Assembly (NCBI GenBank): GCA_905147135.1 | Contig: LR990041.1 | Coordinates: forward strand, 17,111,907 to 17,175,906 | DNA length: 64,000 nucleotides | Reading direction: 5' to 3' | Source: Blastobasis lacticolella | Taxonomy: Eukaryota > Arthropoda > Insecta > Lepidoptera > Blastobasidae | In this document: positions 33,901 through 45,900 of the stretch, one piece after another | How positions within the stretch are numbered: the first letter of the stretch is position 1 | How the letters are laid out: the number at the start of each line of letters is the position of its first letter | Notes under the pieces: model-generated | What the model was told of the DNA's origin: nothing | What the model saw: the letters and a program-made list of their open reading frames with translations, nothing else | The model's database searches: none | Program-made: the position numbers and the translations under genes

Positions 33901-36900
33901 AATGAGGTCGAAGCGAAAATTTGCTCACGTTCGTCATTTCAAAAGCTCTCGAGTAGTTATAGCTCAAAACGCCTCCCAAGAATATTGGTATAACGCTCCC
34001 AGACTTCTTGTAGGTTTGGTTTCTCGTGAGATTTCTGTATCTTTCCGTCGTGCGGTAATAGTTTCTTTCGTATTCGGTCGTGTCACAATTTTTATCCCAA
34101 GTGCCACGTCGACATTTCTCCTTGCTATAATAATAACGGTGGCTCCTATTAAAGTTCCTTCGCCGAGATATCCCGTTGTCATTATTACGCTTATTCTTAT
34201 ATATGAAATTATTAACGCACAAACCCAGCGAATCGACACTTTTACGATATTTGTAGAAAGGATATCCAACAATAATGTTTTGATCGAAGCGCATTGAAGA
34301 GGAATTCAGTATTTCATTAATATATTTGATGTCAAGACTTGATCGTGTTGCAATCAACCAATCGTACGCGTCTGTGTTCATTTGCTGTTCAGTAAGCTGA
34401 AATGTAATAATATATAAATAGGTACAATTACAAGCAGAGGCATTAATACATCTTTTGGGCTTATTACATTTGAATAAATTCAGTAGCCTAAATTCAGAAA
34501 CAAAAAAGTGAGACAAATCAAAGTAGAATCATAGAATTTCTCATAAAATAAGGGAAATTTTTGTATCACGGCTATTGAAAAACAGAGCGACATGTAACAT
34601 AGTATAAATGATACATACTATGGACCCTATTCTATGAGCAATACATTCCACTTTGATTCGCTCTCACGCTTTTTGTTTCTGAATTTAGTCGAATCACAAA
34701 ATAGAAAACTAATAGAAGGTCCAATCCCGTCGTCTTCGACACTAGGGTTGCTACTGTATTTATTCTTAATTTTGAAAAGAGTATTTATAGATCGAATAGA
34801 ATTTTAAAGATCTTTCACAATAACATGTCCCTTGCAAAAGACCAATATCTAATCCTTGCCATAATGAGATCATAATTGCTTCCCAAGCTGATCAGATTGT
34901 TTTCAAGTGTATTAGATTTTCCATACCAGCAGACATTATGCCTTTAGTAGGCGTAATAGTAATCTACTGTTTATTCACTTTTTAAAAATATATCGCCATC
35001 TTATTATATCATCAGACCCTGAGAATAACCTTTCCCTAACCTGGGATTTGACCCACTTCCCGGTAATCAATTGAATTGAAAATTTCATTCATATGTAAAT
35101 TGATGAAAAGGCAATGTTATGGTATTAGTCAGTTGATCTGATGATGGAGAAGGAATGTAGTCAGCGATTTTTTAAATATTAGACTAGACAGGCATTTCCG
35201 ACTAGAAACTTTGTTTCTTATTCTGTTAAAAACTGTTACGTGATGCCTGAAACTGTTCAACTAGTCCTAGGGTCTCTAGCGGAAGACCTTGGTCAACCTC
35301 GCTTCGCCATCGGCATTAGAAGTCGTAGCGGTGTTGAAGTTCGACTAGCCTCAAAGTCTGAAATTGTCACCCATCAGTTCTTGGAGTCTGCGTGAGTTGC
35401 TTGTATGTTATTAAGTAATCTTAGTTGCGTACAAGTACTTTTATTTTATCAATAATTCGTTTAATAAAATAATATTCAATTTAAGTCGACACTACAAGGA
35501 ATTCTCGCGTTAACAATCGCGACCGAGCACTGCTTGAAACTGCTTGAGAATGCTTGTAAACGTAACGTCAATATGTGCGTGACGGAAATGGCGCATTGTT
35601 TACAGTAAACCTTCTGCTTAGGGCGGGCCGTTCTTTATTCTGTGGTCGAATGTAATAAGTGTATTAGTCCTCACAGTGACAACGCATATGCGATTCTGCA
35701 TTTTTGTTGCCTGCAATCGAAATGCATGAAACGTCATCCACGTTTGTTACGGGCGACAGTTACCGCTTACACAGGTGACCTGTCTACTCGTTTGTTTCTG
35801 AGTAGCGTAACAAAACCGGCCAAGATGTGCCGTGCCACTTGCAGGGTTGGGTTCCGTAGTTGTACGAAATGTTTGCTAATCCAACGAATATTACATGTTA
35901 ACTTGAAGAGTCCACTTAGCTGTGACAAATTTGCTTGTAAATTCTTTATATTATACTATTGTGTTTAATACTTTACACGTATCCAAATATTACGGTTTAG
36001 CAGCTAGAGGGTATGTGTTTCTAACAAAAAAATATATTGTGAAGATAAAAAAAACCTTAAAACTTAAAACGGAAACCTTAATCCAAAAACGTATTTAAGA
36101 TACTCTACTTTACGCGTAGCGGTGGTACCCAATTAAGATTTTATTGTACACTTTGTCGACGTGAATAGTATGTATGAAAAATCAAATTTCAGCTCTCTAG
36201 TACCAATAGTTTTTGAGAGAAAGCGTGGACGGACGGACAGATGGATATGGCGAAAGTATAAGGGTTCCTTAAAACTACTACGGAACCCTAAACAAGGTAT
36301 GAAAGCTACGCAAAATTTATTATAATATGCGTGAGGTATATTATCACGTTGGCATTTTACACAATCTTTTATTTATTTGCATTTTATACTTTGGGTGCGC
36401 TATTATCTACTTACAAATTTTTCCGCTTTCTTATTCAAAATAGGCTTATTCATAATATGGGATTTCATGGGGCTTTTCTCAAACGGATTTCACTACTGTT
36501 TACACACACTATTTATTAGTTTTACTTCTCAAGGTCGTCGAGGTAACGTATTAAACTCCTACTAGAAAGGTACGTTACGTGTTTTATTTGTTTCTACTTA
36601 AGTGAAACGGGCGGATTGCTAACTTCTTCAATATCGAAACTTTCTTCGTACTTGACGAATGGTCCCCTTCTCAAATTTAAGGAAGTAAATACCACGCTAT
36701 GCAATGCGGCCAACAGATTCCAATAACACACATCGGCACAAAATATAAAAGGTATATAAACTAGACGGTGTGTATTATTTACCGCCTAAGTTTCTATGTT
36801 CATGAGTTTGTATGTTGGGGGTAATCTCCGAAACTACTAAACTGATTTCCTGCATTGGTACTGCTATGGAAATTCCCGGTTATTCCCGAGTGACATAGGC

Positions 36901-39900
36901 TACTTATCATCGCGGAAAAATAATAGGGCCCTGTTGAATATTTACAGAAACTGGTCTGCGGGTGAAAATCGCGGAGGACTGCTGTGTTATCCACACATAC
37001 GTACATTGGAGCATCGGTGGCCGAGTAGTAGCGTATCCAGCTCAAAAGCCGGAGCCGATAACTCTTTTCTGAATGCTAACGGATGTTCTTACGGTGAGTG
37101 AAGGTTTGTAACCATGATCCAATCTGGCCAGGTTCCCCTGGTAGCAGAGTCACGGAGGTCAAATGGCAGTTGCTTCACTGTAATTACCTGATCTGTCAAA
37201 TCCTGGATCAAGGTCAAAGCAGACCTCGGGCCCTCGTGCGCGAGAGTACAACCGGGACATTAACGCCAAGATGATTATACTTTTATATATCAGTACCTAC
37301 ATGTTTGATGATCTTCCTAGTGCTCCGTGTAGCGTTGCTAGAACTAAGCGGCGGTACCAGTATCGTGAGGCCGAGCCGCGAGCGCATTCGCGCGACGCCC
37401 TGATCCCTGCTCATCGCAGCGCCCACGCCGTTCACGGAGAGGCACTTGGCCAGCCGCATTACGGCCCAGTTGCAACCTTGGTGGGCAAATAATATATGGC
37501 ATGAGTACATCATACACAAATTACCGCAGTGCCGTCTTTACCTGGGGGTTCACCGGGTGTAGAGTCCTAAGGGGCGCAAGACGAGTGCTATAATTTCGAT
37601 ATTTCATTGAACTCTTTCATTATTAACGCCATTGCACCGTTTCGTACACTTCGTTTTATTTTTATGTCGTACGTTAGGCAAACAGGCAAGTGGGCCACCT
37701 GATGGAATGTGGTCATCACTGCCTATTGACATTAGCAACACAAAGAGTATCGCCAATGCGTTGCCCACCTCTATAACACGTTGCTCTGGCAGCTAAAAGG
37801 CAAATGCCACTCCACTGCCAAAGCCACGGTTTCCCAAATCCCCACCCCATGAAGCACTGGAAACCTTACTCATCGGCAGAAACACAATACTATTTAAAAG
37901 AGTATTATTTAGCTGCGATATTCTGTAAGGTGGAGGTAAGTCCCCAGTCGGGCGGCTCCAATTCGAACAAGATACCTCGCTATGCCCTACCTCACGTTAC
38001 GTCAGCTACGGCCCACCTTCATCGATTAATTGACTTTTTATGATTTTGTGTAAGTATATTAATATTGCCGGGTGGTGTCCGGCAGAGTAGGGTAGCTCCA
38101 ACCCCTCACACTCATGGGTGTCGTTCAAGGCGACTAATGTTTACAAGACAAAATATCTAGGGTCTCAGTAAGCTGGAAGAATGGGCAGCAGCTTTTCCCA
38201 TTGTTATACCTACGAGTATTTATAACACTGCGATCTCCAACCCGCGTGTCAAGTGTCGAGATTATGGCAATAACATCCCATTTCGTGGGTGAGGCCCTAA
38301 ATCCTGCAGTGATATAATAGATATATACACGAATTGGAACCCCACATGACCATGACTCATTGTATGGATTAATGTTATGGCAAGTGCGTCATTATACATT
38401 TTCAAACTAGATATTTTCAAAAAAGAGCAGCCGTGTCTAGCCATTGGCTGTTTAATAAGCAAAATGTGGATAAGTATTTTGTGAACATGGCAATATATCA
38501 AAACGGACACGGTATCTGGCCACCCCGTTTAGAAATAATGCCTTGATGGTATAATACCCTGTTTAACAAAGTAAGAGTACCATACTATCGTAAATGTTTA
38601 TAAGTAAATAGTGAACACCATAGACCAGAAACTGGACAAGGGTTTATTAGACAACGCGATATTTAGTCTCGACTAATTAGACTGTCTTACTGTCTAATTA
38701 CACAAGCTCGCTATTACACCGCGCTGATTATCACATGCTTACTCATTCAGAGTTGCCATTTCGGGTATTTTTACTCGATTTCAGGTAATTCAGGCTCTGA
38801 GCGGGTATTTCGTTCTTTATTTAAATATTGCACGAGTAACGTTTATAGTGATATCGTTACCTACGTAGCTAAAGATTGAGTTACCCTTACGAGTAATAAA
38901 GGTATTGGAAATATAAAAATAGAAAACGCTGCTGCCCATTTTCCAGTCTATGGATACTCTAGTTCTTTTGTCTCAAAAACATTAGTCACCTCGTACGACA
39001 CCCAGGAGTGTAAGAAGTTGGTGCTATTCTACTCTGCCGGACACCACACGGCCAATAAATAAATAAACATAATATCCAATATCCGTGATAGCTAGAAAAA
39101 TTAAATAATTACATCAAATTTAAATTTATTTTTAACTTATTATTGTTTAGTCGGCAGCAACACTGAACTGCGTGCTGACTAAACGGTCTAACTCGTATTA
39201 CACCGCGTGATATTTAGTCTAGCGCGGCTGAAACCACTCGGACAGACTTCTTAGACTGACTAACATGAATTACTCTTATTGCACTACGCGTAGACTTACT
39301 AAGACAGACTGAATGGTTTAATAGCCCTATAGCAGCGATTTCCAAATAGCCAATAGCATGGACCTTCGATCCCTGCCATGGAGGGAGATAGATAGCTGGC
39401 CAGCGGTGTTCTAAATGAGGACTACAATAATGAACAACCAAATAACAACAACAAATTATTGTATATTATGATGTGCACGAGTTGAGTGTCGAGGTCAAGT
39501 GGCGACCACGTACCGGTAGACGTAGCGTGAGTAGGCCTCCCACAAGGTGGACCGACGACCTAGTAAGATCTTAGGTACCAGGTCGATGCGGAAGGCACTG
39601 GACCTGCCTTTGTGGACATCTCTGGGGGCCTATGCCCAGCAGTGAGCGTCTTTCGGCTGAAATGATGATGATGATGATGTGCACACAAATAGGTCAGGAA
39701 CGAAATATTATCCTACTTATACCTATCACAATGCGAAAGTTGGTAAATGTGTGTTGTGTGGTGTTTGTTACTCTTTCACGCAAAGTCGACTGACCGGATT
39801 TTGTTGAAAATAAAAAAGTTTATTCAGTAATACCTTACGAGTAGGTAATTTTTTTGACATAAACTGCCAAACAACGGAGTAGTTTGCAATTCAGCTACAA

Positions 39901-42900
39901 CGCAACTCTGTTATCCAGGTGTAACTGTACTTAGATATAGTACCCGTGTACTTAGATATAAAAGACCTGTAATTTTTCATAATATCAACTCTCCGGTTGA
40001 CTGGTAGAGAAAGCTATGAATCTTTAAGTCCGCCATTGTACGTAACAATGCATGAAATTTAAATAAATAAATAAATATAGCTCATTGGATCAACTGATTT
40101 GAATGAGATTCAGCATGGAGATAGTTTAGGGTTAAGACCTACTCTTCGGCTGCTCTTCGTGAAAACGAGGTCACGGGCAAAAACTAGTATTTTGTAACAC
40201 CCGTCGCAGACGAGGAGTGATGTCTGTCTGTAGTATCATATCTCCTCAACGGCCTCACCAATTCTGTTACGGTTTCTTTATTTAAGATGTCAGACCCGAT
40301 CGAGCTGGCGCTTAGCTAAAGATATTTCATCAAAATCGGTTCAGCAGACCGGGACATATTTGTGCGACCAAAGCCGCGGGCAAAACCTATCCTTTTTACT
40401 TTCTAATGCTAGAAATGCGAAAGTCTGTAAATAATCAGTTATTTTTACTCTGTCACGCAAAAACAACTGAACGAAAACTGAAAAAAAAACTTTAAACTTA
40501 TAACCCAAGGTCACGGAATTTTAATTTTCACTAGAAATTAACGCAAAATTGCAATGCAAAAAACGTGCGCCTATAAGTCAGTGTCTATTACATATAATAA
40601 AACAGTTATGAAAGTATGTCTGTACATGAATATATTTACAACAAAAGAATTTAGGGCAATGAAGAATTAGTAAGAGAATAAGAGCTTTTATAATTTTTGT
40701 TTGTCTGTTTGTACACAAACAATTTATAGAACTACTGAACGGATTAAATGAAACTTTTTTGTTGTGTAGCTATGCTTTTTCTTATCGTGTCAATGATAAA
40801 TAGGTTAAGTATATACATGTTTTCTATTTATATTTTTGCGCAGCTATTAAGCTTAGGCAATATGTAAGAATTTGGAACACCTGATGTTAAACCATAATAG
40901 ACAATCTAACAATCTAAACTACAAGAAATATATAAATGGCGCCGAATGGATTTTGATGAGGTTTTTACAGTTTGGTAGTTTGTGGTCCAAATGAAAATCT
41001 AGACCATGTTTCATCTAAATTAGATAAGCAGAACCAGAGATACAGCTTGACCTCTCCGCAATGTATCTTCCATACATTAGGGAGATCATTGAAATTGGTC
41101 GTTCAGAAAAAATATACAACTGCCCTAAAAACGATTTCCGCCGAACAAAGTCGCGGGCAAAAGCTAGTACATTACACGTAAGTAGCACTAATTTGATTCG
41201 TACAAGACCAATAATTGTATTAAGGTTGTTAAATGCGGCTACGTGAGAAAATACAGTAGTTTGCAGTTCTTAGATGTGCCTTTAACGCGAATATCGTAAA
41301 CAAACGTGCCTCGAATTGTGCTGTGTCAAGCGATATCTATAATTCTTGCACATCCTAATTCAGATGTGCAGTCGATAATGCAATGTGTGAGTGTATCGCT
41401 GTGTAAAGAAAAGTGATTTGCATTTATTTCTGGAGGATTATTTTTCATGGTTAACTATTGTGAGTACATAGTATCTAGTACCTGCTTGTTAATGTTATAA
41501 TAACCTAAGCCAACCCCCGACCTAGTTACCTGAACTAAAGTACTGAACTGATTTTAATAAAACGATGAAAAGAACGTCTCGAATAAACTGGCTTTCAATC
41601 GAGAAAACGGCCTCCAAATCGGTTCATGCGTTCGGGAGCTACAATGCCACAGACAGACACACAGATACACATGTCAACTTATAACACCCCTCTTTTTTCA
41701 TCGGCGGTTAATATGGAAAAAAAATTCTTACACAGATTCGAACTGCGTGCAGGTGAAAACCGCAGTACTTTTTCGTTGTATGTTTGTATGTCGGTGGTAT
41801 TTTCCGAAACTACTGAAGCGATGTTGAAAATTATTTAAGTAATAGAAATCTAGATTATTCCCTGTCTTGGTACTTTATATCCTGGGAAAGTAATGGTGTC
41901 CTGTGGGATATTTGAATGTTTACAGGGATCCGATCCGCACGCAGGTGGAAACCGTGGAAAGTGTCTAGTATAACGATTGTGGAAAATCAATCTAACAAAT
42001 CTTTTATGCCTCTACAGTAATATTATAAAGAGGGAAAGTTTGTACGTTTGTAAGTCCCGATCCTGCGGGACAGTTAAATGTTTGTAGAGGTCCGAATTGC
42101 GCACGAAACTTTTTGATCCCGGAAAATCATAGAATCCTCCATGACACTTGCGGGAATGTTTACGGAGATTCGAACTGCGCGCGGGTAAAAAGGCAGGGGC
42201 GGGTAATTTTAAAAATTTAAGATGTTAATAAGACTTATGGACTAAGTCAATTAATGTTTATTATTAAACAGCTCTTTCGGAAGACATTATCAACCCTAAG
42301 GGAATAATGTAACTTTGATAAAAAATGGGGAAGATGTTCGTTACGTAGATAATTAACAAAATTATTATTAAAAATATTGAGAACGTATTTTTCTTTTATG
42401 CATAAATTAAAAACCGGCCGAGTGCGAGTAGAACTCCCATAGGTACATACCATCTCGTGACCATGACGCATGCGATTGCGTCGAAATATCGAGGTAAAAA
42501 CAATACTAACCGTGGTAACAAACCTGATAATATGTGTAGTGAAAGTATGATGTTCATAGTTAATCTTACAGCTTTATAATATTTATCACATAGTATAAAA
42601 CAAAATCGCATCCCGCCATCTATCCCTATGTAGATATATATGTATATATATATATGTATATATATATGTACGCCTAAATCTTTTACTACGCAACGGATTT
42701 TAATGCGGTTTTCAACAGTATATAGAGTAATTCAAAAGGAAGGTTTATAAGCAATATAAAAGGGTAGGTATGAGTAAAGTGTGCGCGTGAAGTGTACGGG
42801 TCCACTGGTAAATTATATAAACCATATTTATCTCTGCGGAAGTCTGTGATCCCAGCGTGGTCCCCCGGCTACAAAAACGGAAGATTATTTCCCCCAAAAA

Positions 42901-45900
42901 TCACAATTTGTGCTTCAGTATTTTCCGAGATATTTCCTGTGGCAGGTGGTCCCGCTAGGTTCAGGGTCCCCGCACGTCACGTGACAGATGTAAAACGAGT
43001 ACATGAATAGCAATTCCGATTTTACTAACACAGAGCCTTCTTTTGTGATTCCGTTGGTAAACATTCAGAACAGTAACTTCTTTGTTCGCTGAGAATTGTT
43101 TTCCGATATATTGGCCTAGGTTTGTAGTCCCGCTGAGGTCACGGTCACCTATTTGGGAAATTTCCACAAGAACGGCGTAAGTAAATAATGTAAGGCGCTA
43201 TACTAATTGGCAACGAGTGTACGACGGGCGGTTTTGAGGTCTCCTTTTGGTTGGGCGGCGTCCGTCGTACGATTATGGTCGCAAGACCGTTGCCAATTAG
43301 GTCAGCGCCTAACACAGACTTAGGACCTCTAAATTTCAAAGAAAGCGGATTACTAGAGACAATATTTACGGGACTTCATTTTATTTTCAAAGTACGCGTA
43401 TAACCCGACCTTCACGACGAGACATCACATCTACACTTTTGTTATCTCTACCACATCCCTATTAAGCAAGAATGTAGAGGTCGTTCAAAGTATCGGCAAA
43501 AGTTTTATCAAAAGTTTGGGCCAAAAAATTAAGCCCTTAAAACCGCGGAGAACCGATACTACCATTTATAAAAATATAGCTTTTATTAAAGTTAAGTAAA
43601 TAGTTATATTTCGTACAGTAGGTATTTATATCGTTCATCTGTCGACTCCAATTCTATCATTCTCTCATTGGCACATTTTTTTGCAAAGTAAGACAGATAT
43701 CAGCGAACTTCAGAAGTCATGCTTCTTCCCTTTTTCCTATTCCTCTAACGGAGAAGCCGTTGTATCGCGCCAACAAAAAACATGAGTTATTTAGATCCTG
43801 TAAGGGACAAATGCTCAAATTGGCAAAAAAATGCTGAATTTGGAAAGGTGCCCAGAAGGCTGGCTGGATAGCGAGTATGTATGTATGTATGTATCTCTTT
43901 ATTGCAATTTAAAAATAAATACAGTAATGAGAAAGATGACATTTTACAAAGCAAAGGCGGGCTTATCCCACCATACACAATATACTCAGAATAGTATCCA
44001 GTAGACCCCACAAAAACCTTTTTACAACTACTAGAGAGAAAGTAACTACTCATATACATACCTACCTAATGATCGATTATCACTAACTGATTAATTTACT
44101 GATTTAAATATAGTAAGAGAAGTAATAACAATTTAAGCCGAGGCATCATTCTGGGGGGCGGTGTGGATGACTTTTTAAATTGTTTTAATGTGTTTCTTAA
44201 AAACAATTAAGCCGAAATTCTAGACATGAAACATTCATTATTTGTATTTCATTATTGTTAGTGATTATATTCGAAAGACCCCCGACTAACTATAGGTACA
44301 TATAGGTAAATAAGAAAAATGTAGACTAAACGAAATATTTTATAAACCAATGAACCAGTTCAAAGCTAAGAACCATCTCGATCATGGCCAGAATCATCAA
44401 AAGAATAATCTGACTTCCTGTAAAGAGAAAGCGTCCTCATAAATTAAATAAAAAAGGCGCTTTTGAGCCTTACGCGCATTCGGTAAGGGCGAAGTTATAA
44501 ACATAACTTATTAAACAATCCTATAGCTGTGCTCTAAATGAGAGCCATAGAAAACTGGTATACATTAATTACAATATAAAAGACATCAACAGGGACGTCG
44601 CTCGCGTTGAACAATTTAGTATGAAAACTCAACATTTTTGTGAATTACTTTTATGAATATTTTCAGGACGTGTCATCCGAAACTATGAATGTTCGAATGT
44701 TGAAGCCCTTTCAATTAAGTATTTGCGTCTTACAGACCTAGATTTTTTTTAATAACGCGACTACGCGATACGTGAACCCCTAGGGGTTCGCCATTCAACG
44801 GGGGTTCGCAACAAGATTTATATAATGCTGGCTGTATAGGCGCTGGTAGGCGCGTGCGCTATGCATGTTGGCGCAAAGCGGTGAATATCCTTATACCCTT
44901 CACTACAACATACTTATGTGAGAGTGGATTTTTACACACGCCGTCATGTATGAAAAAAACAAAATACAGAAATCAACTTGATGTTTGAGTCAGAATTAAG
45001 GTTAAAATTTAAAAAAATACTTCCAAAATATACATAATTTGCGACATGAAATAAGCTTGCCCATCGCATATTAATATTAAGAACATATTTTTGGCACTGT
45101 ATTTGTTGCTTTTATTGAAATAAATAGGCAGTTTTAATTGTTTTAAGGGGTTCGCTGTCATCTGGAAACTTTGAAACGGTTACGTGAAGCTATAGTTTGA
45201 GAAACCCTGATCGATCCTAATAATTTATGACGCCTAGGCTATTGCTTAAAAGTTAATTAATAAGTTGGCGCGGATCCGATCTGTACAGTCTTCTACCCAA
45301 GCACCCGTCTCTGCTGCTGCTTGACCCGGCGGCGGGTTCGCTGTAGACAACGGTGTCCAACCGCCACAGAAACATTGGTCCCTGGTGCGGGATCTTAAAG
45401 CCTTTTGAGAGTCGTTTTTAACCTTCTCAGTGGTATGTTATGAGTTTGACGTGTGTATCTGTGGCTCTGTATACCTTTATGTGGCATCATAACTCCCGCA
45501 CAAATGGATCGATTTCTATTCACCTATGTATTTTGAAAGAGCTACATTAATGGAGTTGGTTCTCAGCTTTCTTCTTCGTTAAAATCGGTTCAGTACCTAA
45601 GTACTGTAAGTATTAGTAAACTAATTTAGTTCGGTAATTATGTAAACTTGCTCGGGAGTTTCCCGACGTTTTTTGTTTGGTTAGGTTATTATGTAGGTTT
45701 ATTAGGTGGTTGTTTCGATGGGCTAGATAGAGATTTTACTTGGCGGACGTTTTGGTGCCTACAGCTTAGTGGAGAATACGACAAGATGGACATAGCGGTA
45801 AGGTAGGTAGTCATTTCCATAGAGCGAATATTACGACATAGTGGACTTTTCTGTAGGGTGGACATTAATGAACAGTCGACGTACTCGTATCAGTAGAGTC

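Noticed and set aside
33964..34297. Alternative frames across IR exon 3 (about 100 and 158 codons)
   Set aside because: They lack splice sites in phase with neighbours, whereas the chosen frame joins exons 2 and 4 exactly.
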